DNA of 64,000 nt, taken from positions 186,001-250,000 of the forward strand of contig NZ_CTEN01000004.1 of the NCBI RefSeq assembly GCF_001375655.1. Direction: 5' to 3'. How positions within the stretch are numbered: the first letter of the stretch is position 1; every line of letters begins with the position of its first letter. Under the pieces are notes generated by a model, which made no database searches, was not told the DNA's origin, and saw only the letters and a list, made by a program, of their open reading frames with translations. Shown here piece by piece: positions 36,051 through 44,837 of the stretch. Position numbers and translations under genes: made by a program. Source of the stretch: Streptococcus varani (lineage in GTDB: Bacteria; Bacillota; Bacilli; Lactobacillales; Streptococcaceae).

Positions 36051-37745
36051 TCAAGCGTAATCCTCAGCTCTAGCTTCCGATACCTGACCGAAACCAGATA
36101 AATCCGTCACTTCTTGGCTGCAATGAAGACGGTAGTAATGACTAGGGATATTGGTGCCAATTCTCGGCTGACCCTCTTGAAGATTTTGATAGAGTTCCAC
36201 CGCTTTTGGATTTCCGTCTAGAATAGCTTGCCAGAGCGCCTGATCAGCTTTCGCCCGCTCAAACCAAGGAGCCATAGCTTCTTGGAAGCGTGGATTGTCA
36301 AATCCTTGCAAACAATCAATCAACTCAGCCAAATCGGCCATCCAAGTAGATAGTTTTTCAGTATCTTTATTGACCAAGGCCTCTTCTACCTCAAAAGGAA
36401 TATCTCGGTGCAGATGACGGTTGCCATTATACCAGGCAAAACGACCGAGAAGTTCGGCCATTTCTTCACTGCCTGCATAATCCTTCAAGGTTTCTTTCCA
36501 AGACATGCTTGGTTGATAGCGCTTGGCATCCCAGAGATAGCGACTCATGTCTGTCAGGGTCAACTTGGACAATTCCCAGCTAATCATCGGATTGGAAACA
36601 ATTCCTTTGACCTGATAGTCTGGCTGGCTAAGAAAAGGGGAACGGTTGGCAAAAGGTGTCAAAAAGAGTCGTTCTGGATCCTTCTGGTAATCATTGACCG
36701 GAATATTGTCCCAAATAATCATCGGCCGTTTGTAAATAGCTGCCATGGTCTCGATATCTGACTGGGCAATTTGACTAGCAAGGGTGCTAGGTCCTGTCCA
36801 AAAGAAGGCCACTTCCTTAGGAATAGCTTCAGATAATTCAGCCAAATAAAGGGAATCATGATGGTTATCATACTCCGTTGGACAAACTACCAGTTCAGGA
36901 TTGGCATGCTGCTGACCAAGAAAATCATAAATAGCCGTCGCCAAATGGGCTTGAGCATAGGCAGTCTTTCCAAAGCGTCTCTCCACAGCCCCCATAATGT
37001 GGTAATCGATATCGTCTAAGAGGAGGCCGAAATGACAGATGCCCAAGTCCAGCAACTGCTGCAACTTACGGTAAAGAAGCTCGTAATCCTCTTCCTTGGT
37101 ATAATCAAAATCCAAACCAGGACTAATCATGTACCAAAAATCCAAGTGACGCTCTCGCGAAACCTGGGCCAATTCCTTAAAATAGTCCATCCAATCCTCT
37201 GGATACAATTCCCGCCAATTCCTACGCTGATAATCGTCATCCTTAGGAGCATACATGTAGGTATTCATTCCCTTGTCAGCAATAAAATGTAGACAATCCA
37301 TCCGTTCTTCTCTGGTCCATGGCTTTCCATAAAAACCTTCGATAATTCCCCGCATCTCAAAAGAAGGGCAATGTTTAACAGAAACAATCGGAAGATACAG
37401 ACGATCTCTCTGGACAGTCATGATTTTTTCAAGAGCTTCTTGGGCATAGCCAAAACCTCGTAAATTCTGACTCTCGATGATGATCTCTCCTTGACTCGTC
37501 ACCTCCAATGTAAAGGCATCCTGCCCCAGTTTTCTATTAAAGTGATGTTTGATGATTAAGGATACGTCTTCCTCTTCTGACCACTGGAACTGGGGAGCTT
37601 TAGCCAAATTAGCTTTCATAGCCTCTTGATTCTCAAAGCGAAAGAATCGACCTACAAAACGAGTTCTTACAGGTGCTTTTAAGACCAGATAGTCTCCTCT
37701 AGTGATAACTTCTTGATAGTCTCTCAATGCTTGGTAAATATCCAT
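36051..37745 (-). CDS. GH84 beta-N-acetylglucosaminidase
   Basis: I use ATG 37745 because GGAG lies about 7 nt upstream. The 564-aa protein has an N-terminal alpha/beta domain, then GIIEGFYGKPWTREERMD (about 130-147) and YMYAPKDDDYQR. The adjacent catalytic aspartates are in FGLLLDDIDYH (about 237-247), the GH84 (O-GlcNAcase/NagJ-like) signature. There is no signal peptide. It would cleave terminal GlcNAc from imported N-glycan fragments. It is immediately downstream of the GntR/LacI regulator gene (27 bp). Confidence 0.9.
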   Translation of the reverse strand: MDIYQALRDYQEVITRGDYLVLKAPVRTRFVGRFFRFENQEAMKANLAKAPQFQWSEEEDVSLIIKHHFNRKLGQDAFTLEVTSQGEIIIESQNLRGFGYAQEALEKIMTVQRDRLYLPIVSVKHCPSFEMRGIIEGFYGKPWTREERMDCLHFIADKGMNTYMYAPKDDDYQRRNWRELYPEDWMDYFKELAQVSRERHLDFWYMISPGLDFDYTKEEDYELLYRKLQQLLDLGICHFGLLLDDIDYHIMGAVERRFGKTAYAQAHLATAIYDFLGQQHANPELVVCPTEYDNHHDSLYLAELSEAIPKEVAFFWTGPSTLASQIAQSDIETMAAIYKRPMIIWDNIPVNDYQKDPERLFLTPFANRSPFLSQPDYQVKGIVSNPMISWELSKLTLTDMSRYLWDAKRYQPSMSWKETLKDYAGSEEMAELLGRFAWYNGNRHLHRDIPFEVEEALVNKDTEKLSTWMADLAELIDCLQGFDNPRFQEAMAPWFERAKADQALWQAILDGNPKAVELYQNLQEGQPRIGTNIPSHYYRLHCSQEVTDLSGFGQVSEARAEDYA

Positions 37746-37772
37746 GATATTCTCCATTTCTAATTGATCTTT

Positions 37773-38816
37773 CTATAATTGACTACTTTCTCTGATGAAG
37801 ATTTGAACAGGTATTTGCTGCGAATGCACCGGCTTATCAGGCTCTTCCATTTGAACTACTAATAATGTTGCTGCTTCTTGTCCCATCATATAAAATCCTT
37901 GGGCGGCTGTTGTCAGATTAGGAGTAATCAAACGCGAAGCCTGACTATTATCAAAGCCCACAATAGCGACCTGGTCTGGCACTGATAAGCCTGCTTGAAG
38001 AACCCTTTGTAGTAATTGAATGGCCAACCAGTCATTTTCAACCACCAGACCTGTTTTCTGCTCTCCATTGGCTAATAGGTGCTCCACTAATCTATCCAGG
38101 TAAGCAATCGAATCTTCTGAGTTTTCTTTTGAAAAATAGCTCCCTGAACGCTGCATCTCTGCCATAGCTGCCAAATAACCCAGGTAACGATCCCGTACAG
38201 AAGAAACCTCTCCAAAACTCTCTGTCGCGATAAATAAAATCTCCTGACAAGCTTGCTGCATCAAGTGCTGGGTTAGTTCATAAGCTCCACCCTTATTGTC
38301 TGCGACCACAGTAGGGAAAGAAAAGAGGTCCACTTGCTTGTCTAGAAGTACCAAAGGAATCTGGTGATAATCACAGTAGAAGAGAAAATCAATGCTGTGG
38401 TTGACATCCTCTGGATAATAGATGACACCAGCATATTGGGACAAGTCCGTAGCTACAACTGCACTGGCTAACTGCACCATCAAGCGGTAACCCTTTTCTG
38501 CCAGAACTGTCATGATTCCCCTGGCATAATCCCCCAATTCGTAGTCCGAATCAAAGGGCAAAATCAAGAGGATATCTCGCTTGTTGCTACTCACGGTCAC
38601 AGATTTTTCTGCTACAAAGCTTCCCTTGCCGCGAGTTCTAACTACCAATCCCTCTTGCTCAAGTTCTGCCAGAGCTCTCTTAGAGGTAATGCGGCTAACC
38701 CCAAATTCTTCTGACAGCTCTTTTTCTGTTGGCAAGCGGTCTCCTAGCTTTAATTGACCTGAATCAATTTGTTCTTTGATAAAATGATATATCTTTTTAT
38801 ATAGTAATGGTCCCAT
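37773..38816 (-). CDS. GntR-HTH/LacI-sensor transcription regulator
   Basis: The 347-aa product, from ATG 38816, has an N-terminal GntR winged HTH: LYKKIYHFIKEQIDSGQLKL (about 4-23), LPTEKELSEEFGVSRIT and KRALAELEQEGLV. A LacI/periplasmic-binding-type sensor domain follows, with VAIVGFDNSQASRLITPNLT near the C-terminus. This is AraR-like architecture. A longer ORF starts at 38879, but its ATG coincides with the -10 box, so it is not used. Five in-frame QEK codon triplets upstream are really tandem Shine-Dalgarno copies. It probably regulates GH84, GH125 and GH38. Confidence 0.88.
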   Translation of the reverse strand: MGPLLYKKIYHFIKEQIDSGQLKLGDRLPTEKELSEEFGVSRITSKRALAELEQEGLVVRTRGKGSFVAEKSVTVSSNKRDILLILPFDSDYELGDYARGIMTVLAEKGYRLMVQLASAVVATDLSQYAGVIYYPEDVNHSIDFLFYCDYHQIPLVLLDKQVDLFSFPTVVADNKGGAYELTQHLMQQACQEILFIATESFGEVSSVRDRYLGYLAAMAEMQRSGSYFSKENSEDSIAYLDRLVEHLLANGEQKTGLVVENDWLAIQLLQRVLQAGLSVPDQVAIVGFDNSQASRLITPNLTTAAQGFYMMGQEAATLLVVQMEEPDKPVHSQQIPVQIFIRESSQL

Positions 38817-38822
38817 CTGTTT

Positions 38823-38867
38823 CTCCTGTTTCTCCTGTTTCTCCTGTTTCTCCTGTTTCTCCTGTTT
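38823..38867 (-). repeat. Five tandem 9-bp repeats, each a Shine-Dalgarno sequence
   Basis: The minus strand has CAGGAGAAA five times in a row, ending 6 nt (from AGGAG) before the regulator ATG at 38816. The -10 box is directly upstream, so the mRNA starts in or at the edge of the array. Unit loss or gain by slippage would change the number of AGGAG sites and the leader length but not the coding frame. Confidence 0.9.
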
Positions 38868-38869
38868 CC

Positions 38870-38898
38870 AGTATACCATCTTAAAAAAGAGTTGTAAA
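38870..38898 (-). promoter_or_regulatory. Promoter of the GntR/LacI regulator and GH84
   Basis: TTTACA (38893-38898), a 17-bp spacer and TATACT (38870-38875) on the minus strand. The -35 lies inside the palindrome at 38892-38907, which suggests autoregulation or catabolite repression. Confidence 0.8.
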
Positions 38899-38907
38899 CC
38901 CTTACAA
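38892..38907. promoter_or_regulatory. Palindromic operator between regulator and GH125
   Basis: TTGTAAACCCTTACAA is a near-perfect inverted repeat (TTGTAA/TTACAA). It covers the -35 of the regulator promoter and sits 7 bp upstream of the GH125 -35. It also resembles a cre (TGTAANCGNTTACA) with one core change. It could bind the local regulator, CcpA, or both. Confidence 0.65.
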
Positions 38908-38913
38908 AAGTGC

Positions 38914-38942
38914 TAGACAAATTCTTTTTAATCTCTTATAAT
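38914..38942 (+). promoter_or_regulatory. Promoter of the GH125-GH38 operon
   Basis: TAGACA (38914-38919), 17 bp and TATAAT (38937-38942), about 40 nt before the ATG at 38984. GGAGG is present 9 nt before the ATG. Confidence 0.8.
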
Positions 38943-38983
38943 GAACTCAAGAAATAAAAAGATATATCATTTGGAGGATTTTT

Positions 38984-40270
38984 ATGAAGAGACCTATCCC
39001 AGCTAGCGTTCTACAATTTATGGACAAGATTGAAAAAGCCTGTGGTGACCAACACTCTGATTGGGCCTTGAACTTTAGAACTAGTTTTGCTAATACCCTA
39101 GAAACTACCCTCAAAACCTATGAGGATGGTACTAGCTTTCTTCTGACAGGAGATATCCCTGCCATGTGGTTACGCGATTCCACCGCTCAGATGAAACCCT
39201 ATCTCTTTTTAGCCAAAGAAGATCCAGAGATTAACCAGATTATCAGCGGTCTCATCAAGCGACAATTTCGCTATATCTGCATTGATCCCTATGCCAATGC
39301 CTTCAATGAAGAAGAAAACGGCAAGGGACACCAGACAGACCACACTCAAATGAACCCTTGGATTTGGGAGAGAAAATATGAGATTGATTCACTTTGTTAT
39401 CCGGTACAACTGGCCTATCTCCTCTATCAAGAAACAGGCAGTACTGACCATTTCAATGACGACTTCCACAAGGGTGTTCAACTGATTTTGGACCTCTGGA
39501 CCACAGAGCAAGACCACAATCAGTCTCCTTATACCTTTGAACGCGATACCTGGCGCAAAGAAGATACCCTAACGCACAACGGAAAAGGGACTCCTGTTGC
39601 TGTTACAGGCATGACTTGGTCAGGGTTCAGACCAAGTGATGATGCCTGCCAATATGGTTATCTCATCCCTTCAAATATGTTTGCCGTAGTCGCTCTTTCT
39701 TACGTGGAAACCCTCTATACAGAGCTCTTCAAAGATAGCACTACTGCCAATAAAGCTGCTCGCCTGAAAGCAGATATTAAAAGAGGGATTGCCAACCACG
39801 CTCTTGTTACAAATGGCAAAGGGAAAACCATCTATGCCTATGAAGTAGATGGTTTTGGAAATTCATCCATCATGGATGATGCCAATATCCCTAGTCTCTT
39901 AGCGGCTCCTTATCTTGGTTTTTGCCAAAAAGATGACCCTATCTACCTCGCTACCCGCCAGACTATTTTAAGCTCTGAAAATCCTTACTATTACCAAGGA
40001 AAGGCTGCCTCTGGAATCGGTTCTTCACATACTCCTGAAAATTACATCTGGCATATAGCCCTGGCTCTTCAAGGACTGACCGCGCTTGAAAAGAAAGACA
40101 AGGAAGATATGCTCAATCTACTCGTTGCAACAGATGCTGGTACCCATCTCATGCACGAAGGCTTTGATGTAGATGATCCAAGCCAATATACTCGTGAATG
40201 GTTCTCTTGGGCCAACATGATGTTTTGCGAACTCCTTCTCGATTACCTCGGCTACCAGATTCAAGCATAG
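38984..40270 (+). CDS. GH125 exo-alpha-1,6-mannosidase
   Basis: The 428-aa protein has the family motifs [18 protein letters not shown] (about 57-74), [17 protein letters not shown] (about 124-140), [20 protein letters not shown] (catalytic acid Asp region, about 209-228) and [13 protein letters not shown] (catalytic base Glu, about 405-417). This matches the characterised pneumococcal GH125 (SP_2144) in length and residues. It is cytosolic, with no signal peptide, and 12 bp upstream of GH38. Confidence 0.94.
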   Translation: MKRPIPASVLQFMDKIEKACGDQHSDWALNFRTSFANTLETTLKTYEDGTSFLLTGDIPAMWLRDSTAQMKPYLFLAKEDPEINQIISGLIKRQFRYICIDPYANAFNEEENGKGHQTDHTQMNPWIWERKYEIDSLCYPVQLAYLLYQETGSTDHFNDDFHKGVQLILDLWTTEQDHNQSPYTFERDTWRKEDTLTHNGKGTPVAVTGMTWSGFRPSDDACQYGYLIPSNMFAVVALSYVETLYTELFKDSTTANKAARLKADIKRGIANHALVTNGKGKTIYAYEVDGFGNSSIMDDANIPSLLAAPYLGFCQKDDPIYLATRQTILSSENPYYYQGKAASGIGSSHTPENYIWHIALALQGLTALEKKDKEDMLNLLVATDAGTHLMHEGFDVDDPSQYTREWFSWANMMFCELLLDYLGYQIQA

Positions 40271-40282
40271 AAAGAACAGAAC

Positions 40283-42997
40283 ATGACAAAAAAGAAAGTC
40301 CACATTATCTCCCATAGTCACTGGGACCGAGAATGGTACATGGCCTATGAGCAACTCCACATGCGCCTCATCCAACTCATGGATGACCTCCTTGATCTCT
40401 TTAAAAAAGATCCAGAATTTCATAGTTTTCACCTAGATGGACAGACGATCATCCTTGACGATTACCTTCAAGTCAAACCTGAGCGCGAACCTGAAGTCCG
40501 CCAAGCCATCAAAGATGGTAAGCTCCGAATCGGTCCCTTCTATATCCTACAGGATGATTTCCTCATCAGCAGTGAATCCAATGTCCGCAATATGTTGATT
40601 GGTAAAGAAGACTGTGATCGTTGGGGAGCATCTGTTCCCCTAGGCTACTTCCCAGATACCTTTGGTAATATGGGGCAAACCCCTCAACTAATGAAAGGTG
40701 CTGGACTTGAAGCCGCCGCCTTTGGACGTGGCATTCGTCCAACTGGCTTTAACAACCAAGTTGATAGCAGCGAAAAATACAGTTCGCAATTCTCTGAAAT
40801 GGCCTGGAAAGGGCCAGATGATAGCCAAATCCTCGGCCTTCTCTTTGCCAACTGGTACAGCAATGGCAATGAAATTCCAACAGAAGAAAGCGAAGCGCGT
40901 ACCTTCTGGGACAAGAAACTAGCGGATGCCGAACGCTTTGCATCAACGAGACACCTCCTAATAATGAACGGAGTAGACCATCAGCCCGTTCAACTGGATG
41001 TTGCAAAGGCTATTGCATTAGCCAATCAACTCTATCCAGATTATGAATTTATTCACTCTTGCTTCGAAGACTACCTAGAGGATCTAAAATTAGACTTACC
41101 AGAGGAATTATCAACTGTTCATGGTGAAATCACTAGTCAAGAAACAGATGGCTGGTATACCTTAGCCAACACCGCATCCTCAAGAATTTATCTCAAACAA
41201 GCCAACACCCGAGTTTCTCGCCAATTGGAAAATATTGCAGAACCCCTCGCCAGTATAGCCTATGACCTGACAGGGAAATACCCTCACGAAGAACTCCGCT
41301 ATGCTTGGAAAACCTTGCTACAAAATCATCCCCATGATTCCATCTGTGGTTGCAGTGTGGACAGCGTCCACCAAGAAATGATGCCACGTTTCGAGAAGGC
41401 CTACGAGGTGGGACAATTTGTAGCCGAGCGCGCCCTCAAACAAATCGCTGATTCCCTTGACACTTCTAGATTTCCAGAAAACACTTGCCCCTTCTTCCTA
41501 CTCAATACCAGTGGGCACGAAAAAAAAACTGTCACTGATATTGAACTGATTTGGAAAAAATTCCCCTTTGGCCAACGTTTCCCAAAAGAAGTTTATCAAG
41601 AGGCTAAAGACTATCTAGAAACCTATAAACCGAACTTTCAGGTGATTGATGATGCTGGTCACATCCTTCCAGATATTCAAATCTTAGGCACAGATATCAG
41701 CTTTGATTATGACTTGCCAGAAAGAACCTTCCGCGAAGCCTATTTCGCTATCAAGGTTCAGGTCCGTCTCCCTATCGACTTAGAAGGCCTCTCCTGGAAA
41801 ATCTTGGCACTCCAAGAAGGAACAGGCATAGAAGGCCTCACAAACGAAGAAAATTTGCTTTTTAATCCAGATAATAACTACTTAGAAAATGATTTCATAA
41901 GGGTTTGTATCACATCTGAGGGGCTCTTGAACATTCATGATAAGAGTAGCCATCAGGATTTCTTCAATTGCTTACAATACGAAGATTGCGGAGATATTGG
42001 CAATGAATATATCTTCCGCCAACCGCAAGGGGACATCCCATATTTTGCTCATCACGGCCAGTTCAAACAAGAAGTGGTGACCAATACTGCTCAATTGGCA
42101 GAAATTGATCTCATTCATACATTTGAGATTCCGACATCTGCAGATGCCCTCCTTCAAACCGAGATGGAAACGGTCATCGATATCACCGAACGACAAGCTG
42201 GACGTTCTGATAAAAAAGCTCCCTTCACCATCAAAACCCGGATTCGAATGGAGAAGAATAACCCACGTCTTCAATTCACCACCAGCTTTGACAACCAGAT
42301 GAAAAACCACCGACTCCGTGTCCTATTCCCAACTCCACTCACCACTGATCATCATTATGCCGATAGCATTTTTGAAACGGTCAAACGACCAAATCAGGTC
42401 AATAAACAGTTCTGGAAAAATCCAAGCAATCCGCAACACCAGGAATGCTTTGTCAGTCTCTTTGATGGTCAAGACGGAGTCACTATTGGTAATTACGGCC
42501 TCAATGAGTACGAAATTCTTCCAGAGACCAACACCATCGCTATTACACTCTTGCGCAGTATCGGCGAACTCGGAGACTGGGGTTACTTCCCAACACCAGA
42601 GGCCCAGTGTCTTGGACAACAGACCGTCCACTTCAGCTTTGAAAGCATGAGCAAAGAGACACGCTTTGCTAGCTACTGGCAAGCACAAGAAGGGCAAGTT
42701 CCTCTTCTTTATCAGCAGACCACAGTTCATTCTGGGCAAGTCAAGCCTAGCCATATCTTCCTCAATAAACTAGCTGACCAAGTAGCTTTGACAGCCTGCA
42801 AACGCCGGACTAAAGATAACGCCCTCGTGACACGCTTTTACAACTTCTCTAACGAAGAAGCTTGTGACTGTAGAGTCACCATTCCAAACCACCAAGCTCA
42901 GGTCATCAACCTCCTAGAGGAAGATTCCCCAGAAATCACACCTCTAGAGCTAAGAAAAGCACAGATTCTCAGTGTAGCTTGGAAGACTGAATCATAA
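40283..42997 (+). CDS. GH38 alpha-mannosidase
   Basis: The 904-aa protein has the GH38 metal-site and nucleophile motifs: SHSHWDREWYM (about 10-20), YFPDTFGNMGQTPQLM (nucleophile Asp about 118) and LLQNHPHDSICGCS (about 349-362). It has a C-terminal beta domain. It is the pneumococcal SP_2143 type, which removes alpha-1,3-linked mannose. It has no signal peptide and is cotranscribed with GH125, so it should act on imported N-glycan pieces. Confidence 0.94.
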   Translation: MTKKKVHIISHSHWDREWYMAYEQLHMRLIQLMDDLLDLFKKDPEFHSFHLDGQTIILDDYLQVKPEREPEVRQAIKDGKLRIGPFYILQDDFLISSESNVRNMLIGKEDCDRWGASVPLGYFPDTFGNMGQTPQLMKGAGLEAAAFGRGIRPTGFNNQVDSSEKYSSQFSEMAWKGPDDSQILGLLFANWYSNGNEIPTEESEARTFWDKKLADAERFASTRHLLIMNGVDHQPVQLDVAKAIALANQLYPDYEFIHSCFEDYLEDLKLDLPEELSTVHGEITSQETDGWYTLANTASSRIYLKQANTRVSRQLENIAEPLASIAYDLTGKYPHEELRYAWKTLLQNHPHDSICGCSVDSVHQEMMPRFEKAYEVGQFVAERALKQIADSLDTSRFPENTCPFFLLNTSGHEKKTVTDIELIWKKFPFGQRFPKEVYQEAKDYLETYKPNFQVIDDAGHILPDIQILGTDISFDYDLPERTFREAYFAIKVQVRLPIDLEGLSWKILALQEGTGIEGLTNEENLLFNPDNNYLENDFIRVCITSEGLLNIHDKSSHQDFFNCLQYEDCGDIGNEYIFRQPQGDIPYFAHHGQFKQEVVTNTAQLAEIDLIHTFEIPTSADALLQTEMETVIDITERQAGRSDKKAPFTIKTRIRMEKNNPRLQFTTSFDNQMKNHRLRVLFPTPLTTDHHYADSIFETVKRPNQVNKQFWKNPSNPQHQECFVSLFDGQDGVTIGNYGLNEYEILPETNTIAITLLRSIGELGDWGYFPTPEAQCLGQQTVHFSFESMSKETRFASYWQAQEGQVPLLYQQTTVHSGQVKPSHIFLNKLADQVALTACKRRTKDNALVTRFYNFSNEEACDCRVTIPNHQAQVINLLEEDSPEITPLELRKAQILSVAWKTES

Positions 42998-43006
42998 AAA
43001 AAATGA

Positions 43007-43043
43007 GGCTGAGAAAAACTCAAATCCCAGCCCCCTTTTACAA
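43007..43043 (+). terminator. Terminator after GH38
   Basis: GGCTG and CAGCC pair around a loop of about 16 nt, followed by CCCTTTT. It is the first of two stacked hairpins after the mannosidase operon. Confidence 0.6.
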
Positions 43044-43054
43044 TTGAATACTCT

Positions 43055-43103
43055 AAAAAGAGATAGAACCAACATATTTGACAAAGTGATTCTATCTCTT
43101 TTT
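43055..43103. terminator. Strong bidirectional hairpin terminator
   Basis: AAAAAGAGATAGAA (43055-43068) pairs perfectly with TTCTATCTCTTTTT (43090-43103). A/T runs at both ends make it active in either direction between the convergent GH38 and queT genes. Flanking AATGAGGCTG and CAGCCTCAATTT are also inverted, so the whole may be a mobile terminator-like element. Confidence 0.75.
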
Positions 43104-43147
43104 GCTTTCTGGACTTTTTAACCAGCCTCAATTTCATACTCGACAAC

Positions 43148-43176
43148 AAAAAAGAACCTGAGCAAAGGCTCAAGTT
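43148..43176 (-). terminator. Terminator of queT
   Basis: The minus strand reads AACTTGAGC, CTTT, GCTCAGGTT, then six T. Confidence 0.8.
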
Positions 43177-43247
43177 TTCTCTCATTCAATAAAATTATTG
43201 ATGCAATATGGTTATATACTAATCTTCTATGGCACACTACAATCAAA

Positions 43248-43763
43248 CTATTTGGTAAAATCAATCTGTTTAGCAATCCGTTCGATTAAGACGGCTCCAA
43301 CTAGAAGTGAGGCGAATTCGCCTATACCCGTTGTAAACCATGTCAAGAAAAATGGCAATTGGTAGAGAAGATGCAATTCTAAGGCAATGGTAAACATACT
43401 CAGTGAAAAGAAAACTGAAAAGTAGAAAAATGCCTTATTGAAAAGACCACCTAAAATCCGTTCTTCCTTGTATTTATCAAAGAAATAAACACCTAAACTA
43501 ACAAAAATTAAGGTCGAGCTACCACCAACAAAAACATCAATCCAACCAAATCCAATCAAATTAGCAATCATACAACCAATCGTCACACCGATGATATACT
43601 TACGATTATAAAAAGCTAGAAAATTCATCATCTCAGCGATTCGGAATTGATAAGCTCCATAGGAAATAGCGTTAAGAGGTGGGGTAATGGTTAGGACTAC
43701 ATAAATGGCCGCAACCAAAGCAATTTGGACCAGATCCAAGACTGTCCATTTTTTTGTATTCAT
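43248..43763 (-). CDS. queT: QueT, queuosine-precursor ECF transporter S component
   Basis: The 171-aa membrane protein has about five or six hydrophobic helices and the QueT features VAAIYVVLTITPPLNAISYGAYQFRIAE (key residues P-x-N and Q-F-R-I-A-E, about 18-45) and IANLIGFGWIDVFVGGSSTL. It imports preQ0/preQ1-type queuosine precursors with a shared ECF module encoded elsewhere. The identification is confirmed by a preQ1-II riboswitch directly upstream. Confidence 0.94.
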   Translation of the reverse strand: MNTKKWTVLDLVQIALVAAIYVVLTITPPLNAISYGAYQFRIAEMMNFLAFYNRKYIIGVTIGCMIANLIGFGWIDVFVGGSSTLIFVSLGVYFFDKYKEERILGGLFNKAFFYFSVFFSLSMFTIALELHLLYQLPFFLTWFTTGIGEFASLLVGAVLIERIAKQIDFTK

Positions 43764-43767
43764 ATAA

Positions 43768-43826
43768 TTCTCCTTTGGCGGATAAACCGCTTGTAATATG
43801 CTTGGCTAAAGGGAAGAAGCGCCAAG
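43768..43826 (-). ncRNA. preQ1-II riboswitch
   Basis: The minus strand reads CTTGGCGCTTCTTCCCTTTA, then GCCAAGCATATTACAAGCGG and TTTATCCGCCAAAGGAGAA. This matches my recollection of the preQ1-II (COG4708) consensus almost base for base: CTTGG/CCAAG stem, CATATTACA linker, GCGG/CCGC stem and AAAGGAG. The final helix includes the queT ribosome binding site, so ligand binding should block translation. Confidence 0.93.
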
Positions 43827-43844
43827 GGTTGTTCCTACTTTTTA

Positions 43845-43946
43845 ATACTCAAAGAAGATTAAAAATAGATGAGGCAAGGCGACGCAGATATACCTAGTGG
43901 TAGGCAAGGAGGTTTAACTCATCTAATGTTGATTTTCAAAGAGTAT
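43845..43946. repeat. Short interspersed repeat, copy 2 (most complete)
   Basis: It begins ATACTCAAAGAAGATTAAAA and ends TTGATTTTCAAAGAGTAT, which are imperfect terminal inverted repeats. The body contains GATGAGGCAAGGCGACGCAG and CCTAGTGGTAGGCAAGGAGG. It is about 100 bp. It lies upstream of the queT riboswitch. Confidence 0.8.
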
Positions 43947-44020
43947 AAGTTTTCACAACGTTGACTAGTATAGCATAAAGTCAGGAAAATGGGTAGTTCT
44001 GACTCCATTTTCAAAAAAAA

Positions 44021-44099
44021 TAAAAAAGCCTGATTTGAACGCGCTCTCCAAGAGTTAGGTATTTCACCTAACCATTTGAGTTGGTTCTCAGGCTCTTTT
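44021..44099 (-). terminator. Large three-way-junction terminator
   Basis: On the minus strand GAGCCTGA and TCAGGCTTTTTT close an element with two inner hairpins, including GGTTAGGTGAAATACCTAAC. It directly follows the B3/B4-domain gene. It is much larger than an ordinary terminator and could carry another function. Confidence 0.65.
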
Positions 44100-44807
44100 T
44101 TATACTGTAAGAGTGGGCTGATTAACAGATAAGTGAGTCACCTGCCCTGTCACTCCAAAATAGTCTTGAATAAGCTCTTGCAAGGCTTGTGCCGCCTGAA
44201 GAGCTCGTTCTTTCTGAGCGGAATTGATAGCTTCAATGACCAAAATAGCATCTTTGGTTTCTTCTGTCAACATGGTCCGCTGCGCTTCTCTCCAGTTCAG
44301 GTTTCGGTAAACTACTCCTGCTTGATCATAATAAATGATTTCCTCAGGTAAAGCTGGTGAGTCCTCTTCTGCTCCCAGTGGGAAAAAGGCTTCTCCACCC
44401 TTGGCCTTACCAAGATGCAAGTCTCCCTGAATCGTATTCAAATCTTCACCACCACAAGGTAAGGCATAGGAGAGAGAAATACTGTTGTAGAGGTCAACTA
44501 GCGGATTAATTGGTCTGAATTCACGACCTTGGCTAACTCGCTTGAGCATAGCTTCAATAGACGAACGAGCTCCTTTTTTAGTTTTAAATTTGGTAAAAGC
44601 CTGACGCCATTCCTGAATGACCTCATTTTGTGTAAAAGAATCATCCGGTAAATAATCTAAAGCTTTTTTGCTGGCCTGATTTAATAATTTCTGAAAATAA
44701 GGATCCTTACTCTCATCCACTTCATTATTCAACCCTTTAACAACCAAAATCGAAATCTGGGCTTCTGGAAAAACCTGCCAAAAATTTTCATCAACAATTA
44801 CGTTCAT
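44100..44807 (-). CDS. B3/B4 tRNA-binding-domain protein
   Basis: I chose ATG 44807 (AAGGAA 6 nt before it). The longer ORF from 44885 reads into a repeat and starts without a ribosome binding site. The 235-aa product has the B3/B4 domain found in the phenylalanyl-tRNA synthetase beta chain (RPINPLVDLYNSISLSYALP, GGEDLNTIQGDLHL). No aminoacylation domain is present. Stand-alone B3/4 proteins may act in tRNA editing; the function is not established. Confidence 0.82.
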   Translation of the reverse strand: MNVIVDENFWQVFPEAQISILVVKGLNNEVDESKDPYFQKLLNQASKKALDYLPDDSFTQNEVIQEWRQAFTKFKTKKGARSSIEAMLKRVSQGREFRPINPLVDLYNSISLSYALPCGGEDLNTIQGDLHLGKAKGGEAFFPLGAEEDSPALPEEIIYYDQAGVVYRNLNWREAQRTMLTEETKDAILVIEAINSAQKERALQAAQALQELIQDYFGVTGQVTHLSVNQPTLTV

Positions 44808-44837
44808 AATATTCCTTTCATTCATGCGATAAATCAG

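Noticed and set aside
38817-38879. QEK-repeat N-terminal extension of the GntR/LacI regulator
   Set aside because: Its start codon overlaps the -10 hexamer and no ribosome binding site exists there; the repeats are ribosome binding sites for the ATG at 38816.
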